64,000 nt of DNA from Patiria miniata (lineage: Eukaryota > Echinodermata > Asteroidea > Valvatida > Asterinidae), in NCBI RefSeq assembly GCF_015706575.1, contig NW_024037048.1:17811512-17875511 (forward strand), read 5' to 3'. The notes below the pieces were generated by a model. That model was not told the origin of the DNA. It saw only the letters and a list, made by a program, of their open reading frames with translations, and did no database searches. This document shows positions 10,550 to 21,285 of the stretch, in pieces (within the stretch, counting starts at the first letter, position 1; every line of letters begins with the position of its first letter). The translations under genes and the position numbers were made by a program.

Positions 10550-10804
10550 ATCGTGTTTAGTCTCCTACTTTGTCAAGGTCTATGTTAAGAATAGGGATTG
10601 GTCAGAGTTGTAATGACTCGAGTCGACTCGAGTCACAATTTTATGCAAAATTTATGTTCACGTTACTTTGCGAATACAGTGCAGTACAGCCGCCGCTTGT
10701 AGTGTACAAACATACAACGTGTCACAGACTCCCGCCTTGTGGTTCTGGAACGCACAAATAATATTCCGGACCGGACTTTAAACGCATTTTCCAATCCGTG
10801 GTTT

Positions 10805-11304
10805 NNNNNNNNNNNNNNNNNNNNNNNNNNNNNNNNNNNNNNNNNNNNNNNNNNNNNNNNNNNNNNNNNNNNNNNNNNNNNNNNNNNNNNNNNNNNNNNN
10901 NNNNNNNNNNNNNNNNNNNNNNNNNNNNNNNNNNNNNNNNNNNNNNNNNNNNNNNNNNNNNNNNNNNNNNNNNNNNNNNNNNNNNNNNNNNNNNNNNNNN
11001 NNNNNNNNNNNNNNNNNNNNNNNNNNNNNNNNNNNNNNNNNNNNNNNNNNNNNNNNNNNNNNNNNNNNNNNNNNNNNNNNNNNNNNNNNNNNNNNNNNNN
11101 NNNNNNNNNNNNNNNNNNNNNNNNNNNNNNNNNNNNNNNNNNNNNNNNNNNNNNNNNNNNNNNNNNNNNNNNNNNNNNNNNNNNNNNNNNNNNNNNNNNN
11201 NNNNNNNNNNNNNNNNNNNNNNNNNNNNNNNNNNNNNNNNNNNNNNNNNNNNNNNNNNNNNNNNNNNNNNNNNNNNNNNNNNNNNNNNNNNNNNNNNNNN
11301 NNNN
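10805..11304. other. Assembly gap, 500 N
   Basis: Exactly 500 N, the usual placeholder for a gap of unknown size. SLC12 exons lie on the minus strand to its left and on the plus strand to its right, so orientation across the gap is not secured by sequence. Confidence 0.98.
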
Positions 11305-11623
11305 CTTGACTCTACTCATCCCAACCTCATCTCCTTGAAATCCAACTGGGAGAAATGCAAGCTGCGCATCTTTGCCACCACGGGCAAGAAGGAGCAAACG
11401 GACAGGGAGAAGATGAACATGGCCAACATGCTCAGCAAGTTCCGCATCAACTGCTCAAACGTGGAGGTCATCCCGGACCTGAACAAGAAGCCCAAGGACT
11501 GAGAGCCTGAGACGGTTCAAGGAGCTGTCCAAACCCTGGATGCTGGATGAGGAAGCAGGCGAGACCACGGAGAAGTTTCCTTGGAAGATCAGCAAGAAAG
11601 TAGTCACTACGCTCAACGAGAAG
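11305..11623 (+). pseudogene. SLC12A: SLC12-like exon E4/5, copy d
   Basis: Plus-strand exon whose first base lies in the gap. KCKLRIFATTGKKEQTDREKM, then NMANMLSKFRINCSNVEVIP and DLNKKPKD, then TGA. The 3' part codes FKELSKPWMLDEEAGETTEK and FPWKISK in another frame, ending AACGAGAAG with a GTAGAA donor. A C run and CCACAGAGAAAACTATAAAC follow. Confidence 0.7.
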
Positions 11624-11865
11624 GTAGAATCTACTTCTTGCGCTCAAGAACCCCCCCCCCCCCCTCCTCCACAGAGAAAACTATAAACAAGGGCCATTTG
11701 GGCGCCATCGTGCTTATAAATGCTGGTACCAAATGAACGATATCCAGCATGAGTGAACCAGTGAAATGTCCCTCATTCCGGCTTCTGCTTGTTTGACTAT
11801 AAAGCGCCCTCTTTGTCCATGCATGGAGACAATACACTTAGAGCTCTTCCCAGTACCCACTTTAT

Positions 11866-12157
11866 ACGGAAAGATGGAGTGCCACTCATGAGTGTGAATA
11901 TTTTTTCGTTGTTGTGTGTGAAAAAATTATTTTTTTGTACAGCGGCCGCCACTTATTATGTGGCGGCCGCCACATAAAAAAGTGTGAATATATTTTTTTT
12001 TGTTCGTGTGTAAATATTTTGTTTGTACAGCGGCCGCCAATTATTATTTTGCGGCCGCCAAATAATAAGTGGCGGCCGCTGTACAAAAAAAATATTCCCA
12101 CACGCACCAAAGAAAAATATTCACACTCATTGAGTGGCACTATCTGTCTTCCGTAAC
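11866..12157. mobile_element. Foldback element with five NotI sites
   Basis: The ends are inverted (ACGGAAAGAT...GTGCCACTCATGAGTG against CACTCATTGAGTGGCAC...CTTCCGT). The interior repeats CAGCGGCCGCCA and its inverse. GCGGCCGC occurs five times (11942, 11963, 12030, 12051, 12072) inside otherwise AT-rich DNA. No coding sequence. It breaks SLC12 intron sequence between E4/5 and E3 material. Confidence 0.8.
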
Positions 12158-12382
12158 TTAACGCGTAGTACCTAGTTTTTGTGATTTCAACATACAGGGT
12201 GAGCAGAATATTTCGATGAGTATTTTGAGTACCGAAATGTGTACTCACAGACTTTGCGGAATGAATTTTGATGAACAGTTTGAGTAAAATGCAAGCAGGT
12301 CTTTAAAGAATTAAGTCAAAGTTGCAAAATGTATAACAAGATCATTAAACCAGATTTGTCGAGGTTTCTCGCTTTTTTTCAG

Positions 12383-12616
12383 CACTAGCGTTGGTCTTTT
12401 CCAAGACCTGGACACAATTTATTTAGAGCAAATGCATTCAAATTTTCCTTCCTGATTGGTTTCCGTCTAGATTGGTGGGTTGGGTAAGATCAAGACCAAC
12501 ACAATCACCAAGGAGCTCTCCAAACCCTGGATGCTGGATGAGGAAGCAGTCTGGAGACCACGGAGAAGTTTCCTTGGAAGATCAGCAAGGAAGAAGTCAC
12601 CATGCTCAAAGAGAAG
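12383..12616 (+). pseudogene. SLC12A: SLC12-like exon E3, copy d
   Basis: Plus-strand copy with acceptor TTTTTTCAG, FLIGFRLDWWVG, then KTNTI-KELSKPWMLDEEA and the two-base-longer junction (GCAGTCTGGAGACC). It ends GAGAAG before GTAGAA, followed by a C run at 12644-12663. Confidence 0.5.
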
Positions 12617-12872
12617 GTAGAATCTCCTCCTTGCGCTCAAGCAACCCCCCCCCCCCCCCCCCCACTGTGAAAACTATAACCTTTATATTTATTGTTGTGT
12701 TAGTTAGTCAGTAACGCAGAATGATTCACATGTTAACTAATGCATGCAAAATAGAGAAAAAAGTAAATTTTAATGACTATCATCCCACCTTATATTTTTA
12801 GGCTATAGAAATGTCAAACCCCCCAAAACAGATTTTTACCTACCCTACCACACAGTTGCTTTTTATATGTAA

Positions 12873-13536
12873 GGCAAAAAAAAAAATATTCGGTCTCTGG
12901 TCAGACCAAGTTCCGGAATTGACGCGGGGACGAGGCTTTTTTTTTTTTCAAGCTTGGATTGTACAGATAAGGCCAAGTTCGGGCAAGGACCATTATTAGT
13001 CGACTAGTGGTTGATTTGTGACGTACTTTACGCCTGCGCACTGATAGCAACGTGCGAACGTCTCTAGTCAAATGCTGGTCAAAATGTCATCGCAAAACTT
13101 CTGGATCCTGGCTCTCTGCTAGCGTTATGAATACGCACGGCTATTGGTTACCAGCGAAGCAACCAACCCCAGTAGCTGGTTTCAAATAGTCGACTAGCGT
13201 AGTCAATCACCGTCGACTAGACAGAGTTCGGGCAAACGTTAGTTAACCATTGGTCAACTATAGTCCTTGCGCGAACTTGGCCCAAGGTGGGGTACTATTT
13301 TGCTTTTTTGGTGTCCTCATGTACATTGGTGTCCTCCATAATTTGCCTTGGTGCTCTCGATGGTGCTCTCTAGCAATTTCCCATTCCTTGGTGCTCTTTG
13401 TTAAAAAAAATTGAGGAGATGCGGCAATAGAGGGCGCTGTCGGAGCTACCGCGATACATTTTGGAAAAAAAAAGATTGACGAACATGATTAAAATCGACG
13501 CGCGCGCCGACCAGAGACCGACTTTTTTTTTTGGCA
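12873..13536. mobile_element. MITE present only in this copy
   Basis: The ends are inverted repeats of about 27 bp (GGCAAAAAA...CGGTCTCTGGTC against GACCAGAGACCG...TTTTTTGGC). The matching place in the other copy (about 44583, TATGTAATAGAAAAC) is an empty site, giving a target duplication of TA or TAA. The interior is non-coding, carries repeated TTGGTGTCCTC / TTGGTGCTCTC motifs, and itself hosts a second element. Confidence 0.75.
12971..13282. mobile_element. Second MITE nested in the first
   Basis: Inverted ends GGCCAAGTTCGGGCAAGGAC and GTCCTTGCGCGAACTTGGCC, about 20 bp each. The interior repeats GTCGACTAG three or four times. It lies wholly inside the 12873-13536 element. Confidence 0.75.
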
Positions 13537-13725
13537 TAATAGAAAACACCACACTTTTTGTTCTGGTTGGCTTTATTATTTTGTTTCAGTGTCCTATTCA
13601 TTTCATGTCGAAGGAAACACATGCTTTATGTCAAAGGGAAATAATGCTCTGTATAATTTTTGTTTGTGAACCCCCCCCCCCTCAGCCCCCACCTCCCACC
13701 ACCTACCCCCCCCCCCCCCCCCCAG

Positions 13726-14044
13726 GCTTGACCCTACTCATCCCAACCTCATCTCCATGAAATCCAAATGGAAGAAATGCAAGCTGCGCATCTTTGCCAC
13801 CACGGGCAAGAAGGAGCAAATGGACAGGGAGAAGATGAACATGGCCAATATGCTCAGCAAGTTCCGCATCAACTGCTCGGACGTGGAGGTCATCCCGGAC
13901 CTGAACAAGAAGCCCAAGGAGTAGAGCCTGAGACAGTTCAAGGAGCTGTCCAAACCCTGGATGCTGGATGAGGATGCAGGGGAGACCACGGAAAAGTTTC
14001 CTTGGAAGATCAGCAAGGAGGAAGTCACTAAGCTCAACGAGAAG
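13726..14044 (+). pseudogene. SLC12A: SLC12-like exon E4/5, copy e
   Basis: A 319-base exon with acceptor CCCCCAG (poly-C as the pyrimidine tract) and donor GTAGAA. It reads GLTLLIP, then after a one-base slip LISMKSKWKKCKLRIFATTG, KKEQMDREKMNMANMLSKF, RINCSDVEVIPDLNKKPKE, TAG, and in the same frame SLRQFKELSKPWMLDEDAGE and TTEKFPWKISKEEVTKLNEK. Apart from the slip and the TAG this is the cleanest copy. The region corresponds to the NKCC C-terminal domain between 'GGLTLLIP' and 'YKTKTYRQ'. Exon E6 follows in phase 467 bases downstream. Confidence 0.75.
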
Positions 14045-14511
14045 GTAGAATCTCCTCCTTGCGCTCAAGCACCCCCCCCCCCCCTCCACAGAGAAAACTA
14101 TAAACGAGGGCCTTTTGGGCGCCATCGTGGCTTATAAATGCTGGTACCAAATACACGATAACCAGCATGTGTGAACCAGTGAAGTGTCCCTCATTCCGGC
14201 TTCTGCTTGTTTGACTATAAAGCGCCCTCTTTTGTCCATGCATGGAGACAATACACTTAAACCTTTCCCAGTGTCCACTTTACGCTAAGTCCCTGGTTTG
14301 TGTGATTTTAAGTCCAGTCTTGCAACATCTGTTAATTGGGTCCAACCTTTGACATTCTGGAGGCTGATTTTCAATAATGAGATTGATCACTTTCAATCCA
14401 TTTTTCGTACAACTCTCAGTTCATTTGATTTGCCAAGTGCATGGAACTCGACTTTAGTAAACATCAATAAATCACGACATTTTTTCGCCTGAATCTTTTT
14501 CTTTCTTTCAG

Positions 14512-14579
14512 ACCAACAGACAGATGCGGATCCGTGAATTGCTTCGCCAACATTCCCAGGAGGCTCAGCTTATTGTCAT
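14512..14579 (+). CDS. SLC12A: SLC12-like exon E6 (copy 1)
   Basis: A 68-base exon with acceptor TTTCTTTCAG and donor GTAAGT. It codes TNRQMRIRELLRQHSQEAQL then IVM, where the last codon is split AT/G with exon E7. It matches NKCC '[22 protein letters not shown]'. Phase with E4/5 (ending AAG) and with E7 is correct, which supports a real spliced transcript. Confidence 0.8.
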
Positions 14580-15316
14580 GTAAGTACAAACCGGCGATAA
14601 TGGCCACTATCGGACAATTAACCTATCACGGTGGAATTGCGTCAACGCAGCTTGTAAATATTGTCTAAACATGATATACATATGGACGCAGAACGCCAAA
14701 ATCTGAGACAAACAAACGTTAAGGTATAAAATTCCATGAGCCGTTTCGCGGATACCGCCATCTTTGAAATGGGGGGGGGGGGCATTACATTGAAAAGACA
14801 TCCCATCATTCTCAGCTACAGTTGCATGATGAGACGTATTTTCACTGTAATGCCTCCCCCTCCCCCCGAAAAAAAAAAATTCAAAGATGGCGGTATCAGC
14901 GAAAAGGCTTATAGATTTGTCTAAGGGGCGTGGTTAACTCGCAAATGGCGGTAGGTCAATGGGTGGCGCTTTTCATGGCGGCACAATTGCTGACGTTTAC
15001 ACGAAATACCAAAAATTCTTTAAAAGCCGCTGCCGAAACAAGAAACTTTTTAAACAAAACTAAGGACACTTGTGTAAAACTAAAAGTTACTTGTGTAAAA
15101 AGGGCACTCTTTACAGAATACTGGGGGGGGGGAGGTGTTAACTGCTGGTGCAAAAAATGGGGGCGGGGTGAGCAATAGATCTAACAGTGCTTGTGACCCA
15201 GTCTGACTGAGCTACTGTGGTCACCTGATCAAAAGTGGTGATCTGATTGGCCAATGTGCACTGTTGATTGACATGCAGGAAGGGTCCATTATAACCTTTT
15301 CTTTGATTTCTTGCAG
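14580..15316 (+). other. Last SLC12 intron, copy 1
   Basis: Contains a foldback pair around AAACCGGCGATAATGGCC and G-rich tracts, GCCATCTTTGAAATGGGGGG at 14756 and its inverse CAAAGATGGCGG at 14880. Compared with the other copy it lacks about 670 bp (45.1-45.77k) that there follow the E6 donor. Confidence 0.7.
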
Positions 15317-15431
15317 GAGTCTACCTATTCCCAGGAAGCGTACTTGTTCAGCTTACATGTGCATGTGCTGGCTGGAGACATTATCCAAGGATATGCTGTC
15401 AGCAGGGATGCCAAATATGGCATCCAAATAA
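15317..15431 (+). CDS. SLC12A: SLC12-like terminal exon E7 (copy 1)
   Basis: Acceptor TTTCTTGCAG, then SLPIPRKRTCSAYMCMCWLE and TLSKDMLSAGMPNMASK, stop TAA. The first part matches the end of NKCC/NCC proteins ('[26 protein letters not shown]'). The family then normally ends with a conserved PP-I-L-RGNQ-VLTFY tail. Here that tail is replaced by the unrelated MLSAGMPNMASK. The AATAAA at 15427 overlaps the stop codon; a second AATAAA lies near 15954. Confidence 0.75.
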
Positions 15432-16848
15432 AAGTCAATACAAAGAAATTCACTTGAAATGATAAAGTGACAAAGGACAATTCCAACCAGTTGAAAGACC
15501 CTCCTCACTTGAATGGAATTTGTGCTTTGTTTTGATTGATTTCGTTGAGATTGTTTCTTTACCATCTAACGGGCTCACACTTTCACTGATGTTTTCAAAG
15601 TGAGTTTCTTGAATGCAATCAAGTAATACTGATTAAGAACAATGAAAGTCTTCAAATAATTTGGAGTCTGTTATCAAGAAACACTTGTCGCATTTTTACG
15701 GGCTTTAAAAACAACAGCCAATCCCACATTTTTCATTACTGTGGGCACGTTTCTGTTTCAACTGAAATTAATTAAAATCATGTTGTTTTTTTCATAACGA
15801 AGCCAATCAAAAAAAAGAGAGTATTTATCAACAATGGTGGTGCTTTTGGTAATCCTCAGAATGAGGTTTTATGCATACTGTTTTCATAGCCAGTCAATTG
15901 TTACTTTTACATAATTCTCACATATTGTAACGTTTAAAATAATGCAATCATTTAATAAAACCAGTGTGTTCTAATTGCTGTGAATAGCATTAGAATATTT
16001 CAAACAATTGTTAATCCAAATGCCAAGCTTAAAGTCTATAAGAAAATCAGATTCAATCACTCGAGACTTTTTTCGTGACATGAAAAAAATTGATACATGC
16101 ATGGGATTGATTTAATTGACATTATCTGTGCTGGGCATACAGGGAACATAAGGCGAAGAAAATAACATGTTACAGTAAACGCCCTAAAATTATCCAGGTA
16201 GGTAGCAAAATATTTTGTTTGTTTGTCTGTATGTCTTTTATACTTTGTTTGCTTTAGGATACAGTTATTGTGTTTAATTAATACCCAATACTACAAATAA
16301 GTTGCATATATTTTCGGAAAAAACACGTTATTCTACATGTTGACCAAACGTGGCAATAAAAAAAAATGGCGGTCAGAAACATGGCCTAAAAATCCAGGTT
16401 GGTCGAGATAATGCCATAAACACAATTTTTTGTAGTCGTTAATATTTCTGGATACATGGTGGCACTGCTTTATTGCAAACCTTTTTTTCAAAAAAAAAAT
16501 GATGACCCAGCTTGCTTTGAAAAAAATTTCCATCAAAATACTTCTTGATAGGCCTACAATGGGTCCAAAAAAAATATCGTCAAAAAACTTAACGCATACT
16601 TTTCACTATATCTAAATACTCATGCATGAAGCTAAATATTTTGTTTTGCAAAAAGTCAAAAAAATTAGCAAATCCATTGTAGTGTACAGATCAGCGCATG
16701 CGCAAATCAAAAACATTAATAATGATATTTTGTGACATTGTCATTGAACATTATTTGTTTTAATTCATTAGTTATTGTTTCGCAAAATGGAAAGCGATTA
16801 AAAAAATCAGCAACACGATGCTCGTGTATCTTTATGTGTGGATTGTGT
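15432..16848. other. 3' flank between convergent genes, no gene
   Basis: AT-rich DNA between the SLC12 stop and the C1q stop, which point toward each other. It probably holds both 3' UTRs. No other exon was recognised. It is matched by 46597-48042. Confidence 0.7.
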
Positions 16849-17644
16849 TTATTCGGGGTAAAGGAGGAAGCCACTGAATGAGGTGTAGCGATTGGCATCA
16901 CTACACGCCTGACCGTACATTGTGAGATACATCGTATCTCCACGCTGCAGAACCACCACCGCGCTCCCAGACACCTGCTCATGGTGACTTGAATCATTGC
17001 TACCGCCAGTGACAACCATGTCGTCGTTCTTCGGAGATTAACGTACAGGCTGCTGGAAGAAGATTTGCACACAGAAAACATGAACACGTAGGTGCCCGGC
17101 ACACCACACGTGAACGTGCCGGTCTCGAGATCGAAGCTGGTACCCGGCAGAAGCGTCTCGGTCGCCTGGAAGGGCAAACGGGTGTCGCGACTCGTAGAGG
17201 TATCCGAGTTGCTCGTCCTCACCACGGTGAATGCTACCCGCTGGTTGGAGTCGTCTGGTGTCTCCCCTGGCTCACCCTTTTGACCTTTGACACCAGTTTC
17301 CCCCGTTGCCCTACAACGCCTGGGACTCCTCTTGGACCAATTTTTCCGGGCTGGCCTATGCCTTCGTCCCCTTGAGGCCCAGCTGCTCCACGCTCACCCA
17401 TAGGTCCACTCTGTCCAATATCACCCTTTTGACCTGGCTCGCCCTTTGACCCTGGCTGACCTAAGGACCCCGGAAGACCTGGTATGCCGGGAATTGCAGC
17501 CGACCCCTGGCAGCACATCGGACACGCCTGAGACGCAGGACCATCACCGTCCGAGGGAACCGGCCCACTAACGGACGCTCGGAGGTTGACGGAGTTACCC
17601 AGAAGGAGGGCGATTGAAAGAACGGTTGCCACGAAGATTTTCAT
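16849..17644 (-). pseudogene. Collagen-like C1q-domain secreted protein, copy 1 (frameshifted)
   Basis: Minus strand. A hydrophobic signal peptide ([16 protein letters not shown]) is followed by a CPMCC cluster. About 24 Gly-X-Y triplets follow ([20 protein letters not shown], then [20 protein letters not shown]). The gC1q domain comes last ([30 protein letters not shown], ending FSGFLLYPE). This is the build of C1q/TNF-related and complement C1q-like proteins, which trimerise through the collagen stalk and bind ligands through gC1q. Relative to copy 2 this copy has a one-base loss near the end of the collagen region (GVPGVVG) and indels in the NLRRTTTW region, so the frame breaks at least twice. 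An acceptor-like CTGTACAG sits one base before the ATG, so upstream leader exons are likely. Sequencing error and true decay cannot be told apart here. Confidence 0.85.
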
Positions 17645-18121
17645 TCTGTACAGAATAACAACGATTAAACTGAAACAAATCAGGTGAGATTTTTTTTCAA
17701 TAAAATAGTTTTTAAAAGAAGAGTAGTGAAAAATATGAGGTTTGATAAACAGGAGAACTAGTCTAAAATTCATGACAATCCGCCGTCAGATTTGAGGGAA
17801 AAAAAACCCAAAAATCATGAGATTGGAGAAATCATTGTTCGAAGAATGTTTTCTTTGTATATAACAGTGGCGTATGAGGGGTCAAGGGGCTAACATTTAT
17901 GAGAAGCCTAGTTTATAAAACCGGTTGTCATGGCAACCCATCGATTCGATTTTTATTTCGCCTGCCAATAAAATTTAAGAAAGGTCACCAAAATGCATTC
18001 CGATAGGGCGAAGCGTTCCGGAGCTGTAGTATTTTTTTTGGAGGGGGGGGGGGGGGGCGGAGCACATCTTACCCCTTTCCAGGTCCTGATAGAATCATTA
18101 ATTAAACCTCACCACACCCAC

Positions 18122-18175
18122 CTCGATGGTTCGTTCTTGAAGATCAGGTCCAAGAAGAGATCACAAGGAATTAGG
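18122..18175 (-). other. Exon-like island 1 upstream of C1q copy 1
   Basis: On the minus strand: TTTTCAG acceptor, 54 bases ending CTTCAAGAACGAACCATCGAG, and a GTGGGT donor. It shares the 3' motif CAAGAACG...ATCGAG with the island at 19835. The other copy (49317-49376) is 6 bases longer with the same splice sites. No protein family recognised; it may be a leader exon of the C1q gene. Confidence 0.4.
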
Positions 18176-19834
18176 CTGAAAAAACATACAAACGAAGACT
18201 GGTTAAGTTTACACTTTAGTCAGGAATACTATTTTATTATCAATTAAGATAAATTAGTGAGATTTTTTTCTCATTTGGATACATTGCCACCCCAAAACAG
18301 GAAAAATTTCTCACAAAGTTATTATGGTCAAGTAATTAAATAATAAGTTTTCTCGGCCGAATTCGTCAAGAAAACAACCTGTTTAATGTCGCATTGTTCA
18401 ATTTCTCTCGAATTGACTGATTCTTGAAATTAGCTTTCAATTTGTTTAAACGTTATTATTGAAACTTTTTTTCCAATCTATTTAAAGGCATGTATCTATT
18501 TTTGAGACACTATAGGAACTCGGTCAAAAGTTTGTTGGCATTCTAAGCTTTAATTGCACTTGTCCAGGCAAATTTACTTTTAACTCCAGTTCTCTTTGTA
18601 GTTTAAAGCAGCAATGAAATCTTTCATTCAATATGAAATATTATAGGGTTTCCCTCCCAATTCACACTTTGCTAATTTAATAATAAAACATTTGCATTCA
18701 AAAGTAACACAGTTCAATGATATTTGGAAGTTGCATGAGCAAGGTATTGTATTATAGTGTTACAACAGAGTATAAAATGACATGGCTTTTGAAAAGTTTG
18801 GATTAAGGAATGTACAGCTATTTCAAAGATTGGAATACCTGGGAAGGGAATATGAAAAAAGCAGAACAGAACTGTATCAATGTAAAGTGTCGAAGTGATA
18901 GAAGGACATACATTTAGAACACTCGCCGATAAAATACTATGTCAAAATACAGATTTTTATGTAAGGACAATTAAGTCACCAGTTTGTTAATTGTTGTAAT
19001 CCCTCTTTGGAAGTAAAAAAAAAAAATCATATCAATTTGTTGTTTGTGAGGCAAACACGATTGGCGCTTTGCGAATTGCAAATTAAATAGACTCCTTATT
19101 CCATTGCACTTTCGTTGAAAATGAATACTTCCTCTTACAAATTCGCCGACACTCAGTGCAAAATCGAAAAAACCAACAAAAGAAATGGATTTTCTTTTGC
19201 ACGAAAAAGTTGCCTTCACGCTTGGTGGGTGTAAAATATTTTAAAAAAAATCGAATGTGCTAAATGCGACCTTTCGCAGTGAAATGAACAGTCTCTCTTA
19301 TTGGACGAACAAGTTGCGAAATTGGACGGAAAACCTATATGTTATGATTCCCGAAGTTGATAAACAATCACAAACGAATTACAACGTGATCACGATCAAG
19401 AAAAATTAGGACAACGGTTGCGAACACAATTCCGATTTTAAAAATAAATAAAATAAGACAAATTCCAAAGAATCTGATTACACAGCAACTAAATATTGGT
19501 GTGATCAATATTGTTTTCATCTTAGTTCTCTTTTTTTTGCCAACTGATGTACCTGCAAAAAAAAAATGTGAAGGAAATTTCAACGTGTTTCCGCTATAAG
19601 TTCGAGGCACCCTGATGAGTTTAACGAGGAATTTGCAAAGACTGCAGGCCAAAATGTCTGGCACAGTTCTACGGTGGGTGTTTAATATAGGGAGGGAATA
19701 TCACTCGAGCGATTTTTCTGTTAAAATTTTGACCAAAAGGTGTATAAATATAGAGAAAAAATACAGTCTCCCACCAAAATCACTGCTCCGTTCTGATGAT
19801 TGAGTGAGGAAAATGTCAAATAACAGACACTCAC

Positions 19835-19896
19835 CTCGATGTAACGTTCTTGAATTCTATCACGAAGGGAATCCTCAACACTCAGCAGATTGCGAG
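19835..19896 (-). other. Exon-like island 2 upstream of C1q copy 1
   Basis: A 62-base minus-strand segment with acceptor TTTCCAG and donor GTGAGT. It reads RNLLSVEDSLRDRIQERYIE in one open frame. The other copy (51233-51294) has the same length, keeps the splice sites and reads RNLLNVEDSLRDRIQEHYIE. Paralogous islands lie at 25958 and 27795. Family not recognised. Confidence 0.45.
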
Positions 19897-20966
19897 CTGG
19901 AAATAATACCAACGAAAATGAGTCATTGAAAATCCGCTGGGAGATATCTTGGGGGCTGTTGGGGGAGGCATAGCTGAATTTCACAAGTAAAACACCCCCA
20001 TATCAAAATCTCTGTCGGGCGAAATGTGATCTGGATTGATAATATATTTTTAAGCGGAATGCGTCCTGCATGCAACAGTCCCGAACAGACCCACGCATGA
20101 GCAACAATATTCAAGTCTTCTTTGTAGGATTTAATATTTTCAAATCAAACGCAGTAACTACCAAAACAAATGCCCAGATTTCTGAGAGAAATCTGTATGC
20201 AAAAAGAATTTAAGGCCACGTAGGATCATTTGCAATTGCCCGGAAAAGTACATTTAATGACAGAAACCTTGCAATGCTGAGAGTGAAGATAAGACTGGTA
20301 TCAAATACCCGGTGAAAGTATTTTGCCTGTTATAATCGTTTGAAAACTTTGAAGGTGTTTTTAAAATTACAAAAGAATTGTTAAGGTGTTGGCAACGGAA
20401 TCAAGTTACGAGATCCAACAAAATAGTGCATACGTTTTCTTAGCTTTTTCTCAATGATAGCATCCACTGAGCTGAAATTACAACAAGTTAGTTGCGAGCT
20501 TCTTAAGTTTTTAAGCCATTTTGTTGCTTCTCTCGAAAAAAAAAAGATTCAGAAGCAATAATCCTATGTTTTCTTTTTTAAATTGCTTGCATTTGAAATT
20601 GTAGGCATCACAATGAACATACATTTTCTGCATTATCAAGGACAATCGATCTCATACCAAGGAAGTAGTGGCGGAAATCAGGTGGGCACCGCAGTCAAGG
20701 TACGGTCGTTACAAAAATAATTATATTCCGGATTGGAAATCAGCGCACCGGATTGACTACTAGCATCAGCCACCCATGTTTGACCGAATAATGTCCCATA
20801 ATTGTTTTTATTATTATTTGTGTACCAAATGACAACACACTTTCAAAGTATTCAGCAAATACTACTATCGCCATTTCAGAAAATATTCAACGGAATCTAA
20901 GTGGCATGCTGAGTGGAACCCTGCATGCAAACAGAGCTTGTGCTTCATATTGTAAGACGAACAGCG

Positions 20967-21285
20967 GACAAGCGGATCCGGGGGGGGGGGGGAGGTCCCC
21001 CCCCCCCCGCCCCGCCAAAAAAAACCCCAATTTTGTTTTTAAGTGACGTCGCAATAAAGGCAGGCACTGGGTACACTACATCTTTTTCGAAACAAAAAAT
21101 GGCTAAAGTGGTCAGAAATTTCCTCAGATCGCCACAGAGCATTAGAAATTACAAACATTCGGGGCCCATGATTAAGCGGGCCCTGAACCCCACGCCGTAA
21201 ATTGTTGGACCCACTTTCCGGGGCCCAATTTTTTTGGGGGGGCTACCCCCCAAAAAATTGTGTTCTGGATCCGCCCTTGACAGGG
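20967..21285. mobile_element. hAT-like MITE, GCGGATCC ends
   Basis: The ends are GCGGATCCGGGGGG at 20971 and TGTTCTGGATCCGCCC at 21261, in inverted orientation. They resemble the 'GGCGGATCCAG' termini common among animal hAT-type elements. Long G and C runs adjoin both ends. In the other copy only the right end survives (52140-52183). Confidence 0.55.

Larger units (their letters stand above)
17645..20960. other. Upstream region of C1q copy 1, with exon-like islands
   Basis: No recognised protein gene. Two minus-strand exon-like islands occur (18122-18175 and 19835-19896). The rest is AT-rich DNA colinear with 48842-52130 in the other copy, with a G run at 18043-18058. Confidence 0.6.

Noticed and set aside
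10663-11502. Long frames across 10805-11304
   Set aside because: They are open only because the gap is N. The same holds for frames across 40485-40984.
13461-13760. Proline-rich frame ending PPPPPPGLTLLIP
   Set aside because: The prolines come from the C run before exon E4/5; only the last residues belong to the exon.
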